Shown one piece after another: positions 35,509-64,000 of a DNA stretch of 64,000 nucleotides. Position numbers and translations under genes: made by a program. Where the stretch lies: NCBI GenBank assembly GCA_054601695.1, contig BAAHQB010000215.1:186001-250000 (forward strand), in the 5' to 3' direction. The stretch's first letter is position 1; each line of letters opens with the position of its first letter. The notes below the pieces were generated by a model. It made no database searches, was not told where the DNA came from, and saw only the letters and a list, made by a program, of their open reading frames with translations. The stretch comes from Amorphochlora amoebiformis. Taxonomy: Eukaryota; Cercozoa; Chlorarachniophyceae.

Positions 35509-36692
35509 CATATATATGTAACATATATATGTATTTATTACATACCCCCAAACAATAAAAAATAAAACATAAGATTTAAGAAGTTATTCAATTATTAATT
35601 AAGGCACTCTTGCTGAAATTCTTTGGAAAATCAGGTATTTCCAGAACTTAAATCCGTGCAGTGGATGAACATCCATCAGTTTCTTAAGCCCCTTCTCAAA
35701 CCCGACAACCACGATATCCCCCGGGGCACATTTGGACGTCTCAAGGTGTTTGTTCGCGAAGATGTCAACCTAGGGGTAGTCCCAATATATTAGCCCCATC
35801 AAACTCCCTCTCACCCAACTCGGGAAGCTTTGATCTTTCATTTTCCATTCAGGATGCAAAGGTGCTCGGGAGAGGTGCCTATGGATACGCTCTTCTTGTC
35901 AGTGTGAATGGTCTTGCAGACCGAGTCGTCCTCAAACGAAACTACTACCCCGTTAAGTCTTTAAAAAGTCTCAACGCCATCGACCAAATGGATATCCACC
36001 CCAACATCCTCCATATCATTGGTATCGTCACTTTAGACAATGACAAATGCCTCATCTCCGAGTATTGCGCCAAGGGCAGCCTCTCTCGCCTTGCTCGTGA
36101 AAAAAAGATCGACCCCTCCGACGAAGTTTTGCTAAGCTACGCAAAGGCGATTGCCAATGGTCTCGAGCACCTTCACTCGAGGGGGATCGTTCATCGTGAC
36201 CTGCGCGCTGACAACATCCTCGTGCACTCCAATGGGCGGGTGGTCATCGGTGACTACGGACTATCGCGAAAGCTTCCATCCACCAGAGAGTACTACAAGG
36301 ATGTGAGCGCCCTTCCAATTCCTGAGCGCTGGATGGCACCCGAGTGTCTCCGGGACAGAAAGTATACGTTCAAGGGAGATATCTGGTCGCTTGGAGTCAC
36401 GCTGTACGAGCTAATGACCCGCGGTCGTGAGCCGTACGCAGAGCTGAAGGCTTGGGATGAAAAAGTTCGCCCCGGGGTAATCGACGGATCGATTCGTCTG
36501 ATCGATGAGCGATTCTTCGACATGTTCGAGCGAGAAAGCTTACCGGTGCCCTTTCAAATGATTGAGGTCGCTGAGAGGTGCTTGGATTTTGATGAGAAAA
36601 GCCGCCCGGGTGCTAGGGAGATGTTGGGGCTTGTGGACGAGGCCATGGGCTTAAAAACGGCAAGCGAATATTCCGAAGATAATTCAGACTAG
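28397..36692 (+). CDS. Ankyrin repeats - SAM-like - protein kinase, 21 exons, N-terminus unresolved
   Basis: Exons: 28397-28505, 28565-28663, 28751-28849, 28936-29037, 29240-29341, 29462-29529, 29840-29939, 30065-30163, 30250-30348, 31500-31601, 31681-31754, 31823-31925, 31981-32079, 32170-32268, 32418-32519, 32589-32687, 32859-32960, 33027-33104, 34550-34725, 35635-35775, 35853-36692. All phases agree and give 963 residues. Ankyrin repeats ([26 protein letters not shown]) fill exons 1-18. Exon 19 and the start of 20 form a SAM-like segment ([34 protein letters not shown]). The last exon is the kinase. This ankyrin-kinase layout resembles TKL-type signalling kinases, in which ankyrins bind partners and the kinase phosphorylates them; the substrate is unknown. 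Stop TAG 36690-36692. The intron before exon 31500 contains a possible solo LTR. Confidence 0.93.
30729..31016. mobile_element. Possible solo LTR in an ankyrin-kinase intron
   Basis: A 288-bp island of balanced composition starts TGTTATAAC and ends CACTAACA, so it has TG...CA ends. It is unlike the flanking TA DNA and has no exon. Its sequence is not similar to the window's copia LTR beyond TGTTA. The flanks are TA-rich, so no target duplication is clear. Could equally be unrelated intron sequence. Confidence 0.4.
33583..33955 (+). repeat. 18-bp CT-rich tandem repeat TCACTCCCTCTCTTCGTC
   Basis: About twenty copies, with TTAG or TTCG variants in the centre, lie in the intron between 33104 and 34550. 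Confidence 0.93.
34550..34860 (+). repeat. Duplicated exon 3' end in the ankyrin-kinase gene
   Basis: The last 45 nt or so of exon 34550-34725 plus donor GTATACTGGATG recur at 34803-34860 after a 70-bp TA tract, with one G to A change in the exon part. Confidence 0.95.
35853..36692 (+). CDS. Kinase domain exon of the ankyrin-kinase gene
   Basis: The 280-codon exon begins [16 protein letters not shown] (glycine loop). The ATP lysine is in [18 protein letters not shown], the hinge SEYCAKGSL and the catalytic loop [13 protein letters not shown] follow. The Mg motif is DYG ([11 protein letters not shown]) instead of DFG. Then come RWMAPECL (APE) and [16 protein letters not shown]. The catalytic loop reads HRDLRAxN, the form common in tyrosine kinases, while the rest looks TKL. 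An obvious helix-C glutamate is missing between the lysine and HPNIL (only SLNAIDQMD). The true start is acceptor CAG at 35852, not an internal codon. The last 18 residues ([11 protein letters not shown]) are acidic. Confidence 0.93.
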   Translation, partial: DAKVLGRGAYGYALLVSVNGLADRVVLKRNYYPVKSLKSLNAIDQMDIHPNILHIIGIVTLDNDKCLISEYCAKGSLSRLAREKKIDPSDEVLLSYAKAIANGLEHLHSRGIVHRDLRADNILVHSNGRVVIGDYGLSRKLPSTREYYKDVSALPIPERWMAPECLRDRKYTFKGDIWSLGVTLYELMTRGREPYAELKAWDEKVRPGVIDGSIRLIDERFFDMFERESLPVPFQMIEVAERCLDFDEKSRPGAREMLGLVDEAMGLKTASEYSEDNSD

Positions 36693-36778
36693 ATCAAAGG
36701 TATATATTCGAAATGCTTAATGCTAAGTATTTGTACATTGTATCCTACTATGTATTACTATGATATGCATATTGTATG

Positions 36779-36832
<54 letters not shown>

Positions 36833-36887
36833 TTTTATATGTTATATCAAAATATGCATATGTACATTATGCATATGTGTATATATG

Positions 36888-36926
<39 letters not shown>

Positions 36927-37007
36927 AAATATATGTGCATATCTCTCTGATATATAATGTATGTGAATGTATATATATATATATATACATATATCTACAT
37001 GCATACA

Positions 37008-37061
<54 letters not shown>

Positions 37062-37382
37062 CATTATTTATCTACATATATTATATATATATATACATAT
37101 ATATAGGTATAATGTATAGATATGTGTATATTTATTTAAATGACTACTATATATATATATATATATATATATAAATATATATATATATATCATATATATA
37201 TATATATATATATTGTATACTCATATATGCACAGATATATTTATATATGTAATACACAACTAAATGTCACTTAGATACAACTTCGAGCATATAATTTACC
37301 CCAACTTAAACATACCCATTGTTACTACATATGTCTGAATATTTTGAAACAAAATAATATTTTCCTATTATTGATTTTCCAT

Positions 37383-37433
<51 letters not shown>

Positions 37434-37462
37434 CAATGTATAACTATTAATACAATAAATAT

Positions 37463-37525
<63 letters not shown>

Positions 37526-37571
37526 TGTATACATATTTAGTTTATATATATATACATATAAATATATATAC

Positions 37572-37644
<73 letters not shown>

Positions 37645-38579
37645 CAATGTCTTATGTAATAATCATAATAATATAATATACACTAGATACATACTGCAGT
37701 AGGTTTACTGTCGTATCATACTTAGCTTGACGTCCGATCGCATGTACAACCCTAGACTCGGCCAGCCGGAAGAAATTTTAACGAAATTTTTACTTAATTA
37801 TTTCACGTTTTAGTTTACACAATCTGACAATGCTAGCCTGATAGATCCATAGCCTGATAACACTAGGATAATCTAGGGCTCCAGTGGTCAATCGATCATT
37901 ACGACCATGATATTCAAACGAATGATATTAAACACTAGACCGCCAGGGCGCCTACAATTCAGATGGCAATCGGATGATCTATAGCTATACTAGTATAGTT
38001 GCCTCATAATTCTTGTTTCTAGTAATTGTCTACTGCCAGGTCTGGAGTCTCTAGAGTCTAGAGAGTATAGCCAGCCTCTAGAGCCTCAGTATTTCTTACT
38101 GTAACTATGGACTAGCTAGACTAGATCTGGTAGATATAAATTTTCTAAGGATCTAGACTAGTCGCGATCTAGAGGATGAATGCAATCTGTGTTCCAGAGT
38201 TTTTAACTAATCACTAGAGAATCACCCAGATCGGTTTATGCATGTAAACGCTGAAACGTTCTAATTTACTGTTGCTCGTTACAAGTACAAAGTTTAAGTC
38301 ATCTATGGTACGTACATTGAACGCGGTAAGTCCCTAGCTACCGTTCCAAAAATGTCCCTAGTAACAACTCGAATAATATCGAAGGTAGTCCTCTCATGAT
38401 CGGACTCAAGGATTATCTCTGTCCTGGGACGAAGAGCGCTGGAGATCCAGAGGTCATCTCAGCTTCCTGCCTAGCCCACGCCGCAACCATGGCTAGATCC
38501 GCAGACTAAAATTTCAAATATATATCATGATTCTTTGTTTTATGTAGGGACATGAAATGAATGGATTTTTGTGCATATC

Positions 38580-38611
<32 letters not shown>

Positions 38612-38677
38612 GTATTATATATGTGTTCATATATATATATATATATATATATATTTGTGTATCCATATATATAAGAC

Positions 38678-38727
<50 letters not shown>

Positions 38728-38776
38728 TACATGTATATATATCCAGAAACGTACACATACATGAAATATTATATCT

Positions 38777-38821
<45 letters not shown>

Positions 38822-38895
38822 AAGAAAGAGAATATGGCTAAAACATGATTTGTGTATATATACATGTATATTATATATAAATTATATATTATATA

Positions 38896-38945
<50 letters not shown>

Positions 38946-38977
38946 TTTTACACACAACAGATTATTAAAATACAATC
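36693..38977. other. Convergent intergenic region between kinase and bZIP genes
   Basis: 36720-37680 and 38520-38950 are mainly TA tracts. 37681-38515 is a mixed-composition block with about 22 CTAG tetranucleotides. No exon could be supported. Confidence 0.75.
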
Positions 38978-39420
38978 TCAGCTCTGCACACACACAACAC
39001 ATTCACCAAAACCCCCACACACTGATATACCCACCTGATCATGATACGCCTTCCTCGCCATCCGAGCATTAATCTTCCTCCTCCCCCCATCCTGTCCCTC
39101 CCCTCGCCTACAGCTCCACAACTCTTCTGACACACGGTCTCTCGACACTTCTCCAGGCACGTGTCGCATGTGCCCTGGTACGTGTCGCATTGGCCCTGGC
39201 ACGTGTCGACCGACGGGAAGTTCTCGAGGATCCCACTCGTGGCCTGGTTGTGACACTCGGTCGTGTGTTGGTGGGGTGCGTCCTTTGGTCTCGGGAAAGA
39301 GGGAATCGGACTCGATAAGGCTGACTTCTGAGCTTAGTAAGAGCTTCACGACCTCTTTTTCGTCGTCTGTGGGGACGGGGGGGGGTTAGATATTGCACAC
39401 ACATTATGTATAGATATATG

Positions 39421-39461
<41 letters not shown>

Positions 39462-39586
39462 ATATATATGTGTATATATATATTATATACATATATATAT
39501 ATATACACATACATATACATAGACCTTCGACAGCGAGCATGAGGGAGTTTCCTCTCATTTCTTCCCCAAACAACCTAGCAATATTT

Positions 39587-39631
<45 letters not shown>

Positions 39632-39918
39632 ATATAATAACATAATACATAATGTATACACATCTATAACACATCTGTATTTGCTTACATATTTACAAGG
39701 TGTTATAATGAAGTAAATACAGATATTTGATAACTGAGCAAGATATTTGATATCTGAGCAAGATATCTGATATCTGAGCAGATAGATATGTAAGTAAAAC
39801 GATAGTTACCCGTACTGCTGCATTAGATACTGGGTCGCCTTCTTGCGAACACGAAGCTTTTCCTGATATGTATATGCACATAAATATATATACATATATA
39901 TACATATATATATACATA

Positions 39919-39960
<42 letters not shown>

Positions 39961-39980
39961 ATATTTTTTGTGTGTAATGT

Positions 39981-40019
<39 letters not shown>

Positions 40020-40086
40020 ACACCGATACCTTAAGCTTTTTTCGAGTGTCGGTGAGGCTCCCCAGCATTTGCTCTAACGATTTCTG

Positions 40087-40124
<38 letters not shown>

Positions 40125-40141
40125 TATATAGATACAATATG

Positions 40142-40192
<51 letters not shown>

Positions 40193-40395
40193 GTAATACA
40201 TTTGGTTGTTTGTAACACGTTACTCACCGAATACAACATTTATGTAATACATATAATATATATAATATAAATATATAAATATATACACATATATATATAT
40301 ATATTGTATTTTGTAACACATTTGGTAGTTTGTTACACGTTACTCACCGAATACAACATTTATGCAATATATATATATATATAGATATATATAAT

Positions 40396-40431
<36 letters not shown>

Positions 40432-40525
40432 CATGCATTATATATGTATATGTATATATTACATATATATTATATTCAATACTAGTATTGTAATATGTCT
40501 CTCACAAAATCACCGCTATATTAAC

Positions 40526-40556
<31 letters not shown>

Positions 40557-40731
40557 TATAAGTATATATTACATAGACATATAAGCACATATACGCATGG
40601 TAGCAATATAGAGTAGATATGATATAATATCTTTTTGGGTATATTAAGATATTACTGACCAAATACAGGCGCTTTCGCTGCCTGCACTGTCTTGCCGCCT
40701 AAATAATTATTAATGTTTTAGATACATATAC

Positions 40732-40785
<54 letters not shown>

Positions 40786-40800
40786 CTGTGTGAGTATGTA

Positions 40801-40853
<53 letters not shown>

Positions 40854-41184
40854 CTGCAGAGTAGTATTACCTCTCTGTTTTTGACCCTTTTTTCTTCAGC
40901 TGTCATTTGCGGAGAAGTCTTTTGGATTATTTCAGAGAGTTATTTCAGAGTGTAAATACACCTAGACTACGTACATATATGTAAGTCATGTAAGTATGTG
41001 CATGATATGTTGACGTCTTCGGATTATCTTAAGAGTATTAAGATATTTTCGTTGCATATATCATGTAAATGTGTGTATAATTTGATAGTGCTGTCGAATT
41101 GTTATGGAGTTGCTAGGATATTTGTATTACGTGCATGTGTGTCAATAGTGGTAGCATAAAATGAAATCTGTATATTTGTGTCTC

Positions 41185-41231
<47 letters not shown>

Positions 41232-41661
41232 ATACAGATATACAATACATATACCTATATATACATATATACATACATAAACACCGACACAAATGTATAA
41301 AAAAAAAAAAAATAATAATAATAATCCCGTTACCAAAGCAACTAAAACAAAAATAAAACCCTTAACAAAGCCAAAATACAATCCCATAAAGAACATTCCA
41401 CGAAGATTCATGGAAAGCTCTCACCTCCGAGCGGATTCTCGAATTTGAAAAGGTCCCTTGGTCGGTAGATGTACTTGGCACTTTCATTCGTAGGCTCGTC
41501 TCTGGCGTCGGCTTTAGGGACAGTGGAGGCAGGTGAAACATCGAGGCTACATATGCGTATGTGGTATTTGAACGCATATCATGTGTGTAATATAACTAAC
41601 TGTCGTATAATAATAATCTTGGAAGAATTGTGTGGAATTGGTGTATCTGTGGGTGTGGATA

Positions 41662-41720
<59 letters not shown>

Positions 41721-41737
41721 GTATTTAATATAATCTA

Positions 41738-41778
<41 letters not shown>

Positions 41779-41828
41779 GGTATGTATGTAATGCATAAAT
41801 ACTTCTACATATATAATGTATAGATGTA

Positions 41829-41861
<33 letters not shown>

Positions 41862-42594
41862 CGCATACATATATATATATATATAACCATCCAAACACAT
41901 ATATACATATAGCATTGATCTCGAAGCAATCTCCCTTCTTACCCCCAATGCATTCTTCCCTGAAACTCTCCCTGTTCCAATACGCACAATAGCGATATCG
42001 CTAACCCTAGCTTCCAAAATCCCCGAAACTTACTTTTTCTTCTCTTGGAAGACGGCACTTTCAGCGGAGGAAGAGAAGGGTATGGGGTGGGCGAGTGGGG
42101 GGCAGTCTGGGAGAGCGCTTCAAAGTGAGAAGTGTCCGAGGGATGGCTTGCTTTTCGGAGCTGTTTGAATATCAAGCTGATATCCTGAGGATTTATGGAA
42201 TTTATGCATGGCTTGATGTTAGTTTATGAAGGGTTAGGTTTAAGAGTTAGCGTTGTGGGTAGGGGGTGAGGGTTAGGGTGTCGGGTTAGTATTATAGCGC
42301 CGTTAATATTGTTGATTCCGAGCGATAGGGGTTTAGACCAGAACCAGCGTGAAATTCAAGGGTTAGCAGTCTATTTTTCAGGAGAAATACGTAGCACGTG
42401 TCGTGATAGGTTTCTCGATGCTTCATGGGATATTGAGCCATGTGGATGTAGCGTAGAGAGATAGATAGTGGGAAATGTGACGCGAAAGGGAGGCATTGAC
42501 ATACCATACCTCGTTTGACGGGCTTATCATACCCTGTATCCTCGCTCTTTTTCGTCCTTTGATTGTGTATCACAATATTATATATATGTATATG

Positions 42595-42689
<95 letters not shown>

Positions 42690-42701
42690 CTTGTGCCTGT
42701 A

Positions 42702-42745
<44 letters not shown>

Positions 42746-43340
42746 ATAAAAGGGATAAATATCTGCCTTATTTCCGATTCGTGTGTATTTTTCATACAGC
42801 AATACATATGCATCAGCATACCCTGACTGTAAACAGAATACTGCCTACCCCCGAACGTCAATGTTTGCTTAGGTACAACGATTTTCTGAACACAAGTATA
42901 TTTCGTTAAACGCCTGTTCACACTCACCAGCCCACCACACACAACACATCACCGAAACCACTTCAAAAAATCAAAAAAACCAAGACAAACACACGCTTCC
43001 AACACCACAGACAACAAAAACACCCCCCAACACATGCAAATCGGTGTTCCACCAGATTCGAGATGTTCGAGATCTTCGGACACATGTCCGCCAAAGCGCT
43101 CTCCACGACATCCTTCAACTCCGCTTTCTCCCCGCCAAAACCGCTCATAGGCCGCAGGCCTTCAGCACTCATGCGCAAGCTGGGGTTTGGAGCGCCGAGT
43201 CGAGAAAATTCCTTGAACAAACTTTCGGACATGTTGTGGTGTCGATCGATGGTCGCTTTGATGGTCTCGAAAAAGGTCGGGAAGACGTCCTCCTGGTGAT
43301 TCGGCCACGCAGCTGCAACCCTCCACCTCTGCGGGTCCAC
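38978..43340 (-). CDS. bZIP transcription factor (CREB/ATF-like), 11 exons
   Basis: Exons, 5' to 3' on the - strand: 43340-43053, 42885-42849, 42556-42510, 42184-42034, 41546-41425, 40918-40871, 40698-40660, 40083-40030, 39862-39810, 39574-39525, 39366-38978. All phases agree. ATG is at 43340-43338 ([15 protein letters not shown]). Exons 2-5 give a Ser/Pro-rich disordered stretch ([18 protein letters not shown]). Exons 6-7 join to [19 protein letters not shown], a basic region with the N-x7-R signature and the Cys seen in CREB/ATF relatives. Exons 8-9 continue a zipper ([19 protein letters not shown]) with Leu at heptad spacing. It should bind DNA as a dimer in the nucleus. A short ankyrin-like segment ([19 protein letters not shown]) spans exons 10-11. 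The long last exon has an RHVPG tandem. Exons 2 and 3 are the least certain. Confidence 0.85.
40205..40370 (-). repeat. Duplicated 40-bp block in a bZIP intron
   Basis: GTTACTCACCGAATACAACA and its flanks occur at about 40213-40252 and 40327-40366. On the - strand the block ends in consensus donor GTGAGT, but no acceptor was found, so it was not called an exon. Confidence 0.75.
40660..40918 (-). CDS. bZIP basic region exons
   Basis: Exon 40918-40871 ends KRVKNRE before donor GTAATA. Exon 40698-40660 starts [13 protein letters not shown]. The join recreates the invariant Asn and Arg of the bZIP contact helix across a phase-0 intron, which confirms both splice sites. Confidence 0.93.
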
Positions 43341-43971
43341 GTAAATTGGCGGGATACCAAGGCGAAAATGTGGATCCCTTTCGATGATTTCACCAGAGAA
43401 AATCGGGCCGATTTTTAAGGAAATATTTCAGCGCTTCTGTACGAAACGGTTCTGCCAGGTGTTAAATTGTGTTTTCTTGATCGTAGCTGTTTGGGTAATT
43501 CTGAAAGGTACCCATTGTCGATGAATGTAACCGTTGTAACGGTGTTTCAGTTGTCACGCAGGAAAGTCACGTCACAGCAGTCTTGACGAACCATGGGCGA
43601 TCGAAGGCGATAGTCTGAGTTCGGAGGCGTATTTACGGTGTTTTTGTTGAAAAAAGAGCAAAGGGAATCGAAATGTCCACGTCATCGACATCGGGCGCGA
43701 ATGACATCGTCTTTCTCTCGTCTTTTTCCGAGGTGCGACCCGACCTCTAATAACATATATTAATCACCCATTAAAACTTCGATTTTATTGGGGGAAATAG
43801 GAGAGAGAAAGACAGAGAGAGAGAGAGAGAAAGAGAGAGAGGGGGGGGGGGGGTGGAAAGAGAGAATAGGTTCTGTGTTTTGAATGTTGGTTTGGTGTTT
43901 CTTATGTTTGATTGTGTGTGTGTGTAATTTCAGATCTGGACGTTCGTTACAATTTGGGCCGTCACTGTATG

Positions 43972-44015
<44 letters not shown>

Positions 44016-44259
44016 AAACATTATTGTGTGTGTGTGTGTGGGTGTGTGTGTGCGTGTGGGTGTGTGCGTGTGTGGGTGTGTGTGTGTTTTGTGTGTCAGT
44101 GTCTGTGTTGTGGGTATGTTTGTGTGTGTCTGTGTCTGTGTTGTGGGTGTGTTTGTGTACGAGTTTGTGTGTGTTTTGTGTGCGTTTCTGTGTAATGTTC
44201 ATTATATGTATATATGTGTATTATATATATGTGTATATATTTTCATATCTGACACACAC

Positions 44260-44299
<40 letters not shown>

Positions 44300-44376
44300 C
44301 ATTTGTAAATATATATTGAATACATGTATATAGATTTAATATATTATATATTATATATATATATATATATATAATA

Positions 44377-44429
<53 letters not shown>

Positions 44430-44602
44430 TATATACATATATTTATATATTTATATACATATATATTATTATTATTATTATTATTATATTATTATATCGG
44501 AAAAATATTCAGGTGGTAGGAATCGTATATTTCATTATGTTTTGCCGAGTTCCCTACGTAGATATCTTTAAACTCAAAGGTAACACGTTTATAGTGTATT
44601 CT

Positions 44603-44689
<87 letters not shown>

Positions 44690-45063
44690 TCATACACACT
44701 GATAAAAAAATGTATAAATTTTCGATGTAGACTGTATTTTTTCCCCAACCATATAACCTGGTGTATTGCTGGTATTAATACCTATACCTACCAATAACTT
44801 CTCATATTCTGTATTTGAATTTTGATATCAAAAGCCGACCTCAGTTATTACTAAAATTTATGCCTAAACTTGTGATATCAGAAGTTGTTATGCCGTATAT
44901 TCGAATTTTGATATCAAACCCCGACCTTTAGTATTCATATTTCACACTTCCGATGTCATCATTTCTGTTCTGAATTCGATTTTGATATTAAAACCCGAAG
45001 GGAAAATAAACCCGAAATATTAAAACCCACAATGATATAAACCGAAATATTACGAAAAGGGTT
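43341..45063. promoter_or_regulatory. Divergent intergenic region between bZIP and the + strand gene
   Basis: It contains mixed-composition DNA to 43800, a GA/G-rich tract at 43800-43860, a (TG)n stretch at 44024-44190, TA and ATT tracts, then (TG)n at 44637-44680 and a mixed block 44700-45060 before the + strand ATG. Two CGTCA half-sites lie upstream of the bZIP start, one within TCACGTCAC at 43567-43575. No TATA box can be distinguished from the TA background. Confidence 0.5.
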
Positions 45064-51951
<6,888 letters not shown>

Positions 51952-53190
51952 CGTGAGGTAGATAGACTAGATAGATGATTATGTCAATGATTTTTTAATT
52001 AATCATCTGACTGGGTATCATATAAACGAGAGGACTTAATTATCAGATCGTTTAAATTTGTGTGTGTGCGCAAGATATGCACCGTTACACACACCTAACT
52101 TCTAGAGTTTATCTACTATGAATCTATGATCGTAACGTTTAATTTTACTTGACTAGAAAGAGAACCTAGGGTACGTGAATTCTATGAAATGTAATTATTC
52201 GGTCATGTCCGGATGGTCAGTCCTGGATCCAGCATTCAGTCACACTGGTATATGCTAGTACCCTAATTTGGTTTGTTTACTTTGTTACTCTAGCCGCTAT
52301 GACTACGTACCGCCCGGTCCAATGATTATATTCAAGACCCGGTTTTAGATTTAAGGTCTATTTAACCAGTTTAACTGGATCTATTTGCACTAGTACAAGA
52401 TAGCCCATTTTCATGCTAGAGTATCCACAGTTTAGCCTGGATAGTCACCTAGGTCACTCATGTATGATGCAGCTAGCGGTAGATTTACTAGTTTAAGTAC
52501 TCTAGTACTTGCCCTACAGGCTCTACGCACTGTCTAGACTGTCTAGACTGTGCTCCCGTGTGGTTCTAGTGGTTATCTTATTCGCACCGATGATGACATT
52601 GGACATGCCGCCGGCGTGAAAAAAACTCCGTGTCGGAGAAAAATCGCAAGCTGCGCCCTCTGTCATACCACTAGCTATATAGGTAATGCGCTGAGTGGTA
52701 TCCAAATATCACTATAGTTGCCATATCTATGCCATAATCCTCCAACGTCGAGGGAGCAGTATAGGTAATGTGCTGAGTGGTATCCAGATATCACTATAGT
52801 TGCCATATCTATGCCATAATCCTCCAACGTCGAGGGAGCAGTATAGGTAATGTGCTGAGTGGTATCCAAATATCACTAAAGTTATATCTATGCCATAATC
52901 CTCCAGCGTCGCTCCCTCGAATAGTATAAGCTCGCCTAATTGATTTTGGGAGTCACAAATTTATGAAAATTGCATATGAAAATATATGCACACACATATA
53001 TATACATATGTATATATATATATATATATATGTGCATATATATATATATATATACATTTACTTATACATATATTTTATTTTTATATTTTTACATACATAC
53101 ACGTGTATTTGCACAAAATATCCACACATAATGTTGGAGGATATACATACATAGATATTCTTTACACATAGATATCCATGTGTGTGGTAC
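51952..53190. other. Convergent intergenic region
   Basis: 51960-52670 is mixed-composition and CTAG-rich. 52676-52925 holds three copies of an 82-83 bp unit (start AGGTAATGTGCTGAGTGG). 52980-53090 is TA/AC-rich. Short open frames here are the tandem repeat read three times. Confidence 0.75.
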
Positions 53191-63755
<10,565 letters not shown>

Positions 63756-63819
63756 CTATAAACAAGTATCTATATATACATATATATGTATATATATATA
63801 TATATATATACATTTGCAA

Positions 63820-63863
<44 letters not shown>

Positions 63864-63931
63864 ATGTATGTATATATATATGTGTGTAAATACATTTATA
63901 TATATTTATATATATATATATATATATATAA

Positions 63932-63973
<42 letters not shown>

Positions 63974-64000
63974 CATATGCATTTACGTTATACATACATA

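Noticed and set aside
39108-39404. Alternative frames in the last bZIP exon, including a Cys-rich one ([18 protein letters not shown])
   Set aside because: Only the frame continuing from exon 39574-39525 has the right phase; the Cys-rich frame meets an upstream stop and has no matching acceptor.

Overview
This is a eukaryotic nuclear window. By eye about half of it is (TA)n and related microsatellite, and almost no long ORF is a real gene. The coding sequence is cut into tiny exons (18-180 nt), most of them bounded directly by TA tracts (donor GTATAT or GTAATA, acceptor TATATAG or TTAG). I found genes by joining short non-TA islands whose splice sites, reading frames and intron phases agree. 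TTAGGG/CCCTAA-like arrays, a Ty1/copia element, a standard code (TAA, TAG and TGA all end genes here) and genes for a ferlin, an ankyrin-SAM-kinase, a bZIP factor and a MOV10-type helicase point to an intron-rich eukaryote, probably a protist. The lineage cannot be fixed from this sequence.

Layout. (1) About 1-23100, + strand: a ferlin-like gene of at least 43 small exons, 5' end unresolved, with C2 domains and a C-terminal membrane anchor ending at TAA 23098-23100. Its introns hold telomere-like repeats, several satellites and a 500-bp foldback. (2) 23764 to about 26430, - strand: a copia-type LTR element with gag, protease and RNase H parts but no integrase core or reverse transcriptase. 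(3) 28397-36692, + strand: a 21-exon gene for three ankyrin modules, a SAM-like domain and a kinase. (4) 38978-43340, - strand: a bZIP factor of the CREB/ATF kind in 11 exons. (5) 45064-51951, + strand: a gene of unknown function with hydrophobic N-terminal exons and an Arg/Ser/Pro-rich tail. (6) 53191-63755 and beyond the right edge, - strand: a MOV10/UPF1-type superfamily 1 RNA helicase with motifs I to VI in 18 exons.

Genes 3/4 and 5/6 are convergent and 4/5 divergent. The 3' intergenic stretches are rich in CTAG. Nothing suggests an operon or shared pathway.

The most unusual pattern is repeated duplication of exon edges. At about ten loci in at least four genes, the last or first 15-45 nt of an exon, with its splice site, has been copied 1-6 times next to the true exon, the copies separated by TA tracts of differing length. 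In one gene a whole 30-nt exon is doubled and could be spliced in frame. Together with telomere-like repeats lying directly upstream of splice acceptors, this suggests introns that grow by repeat expansion from their own splice sites.
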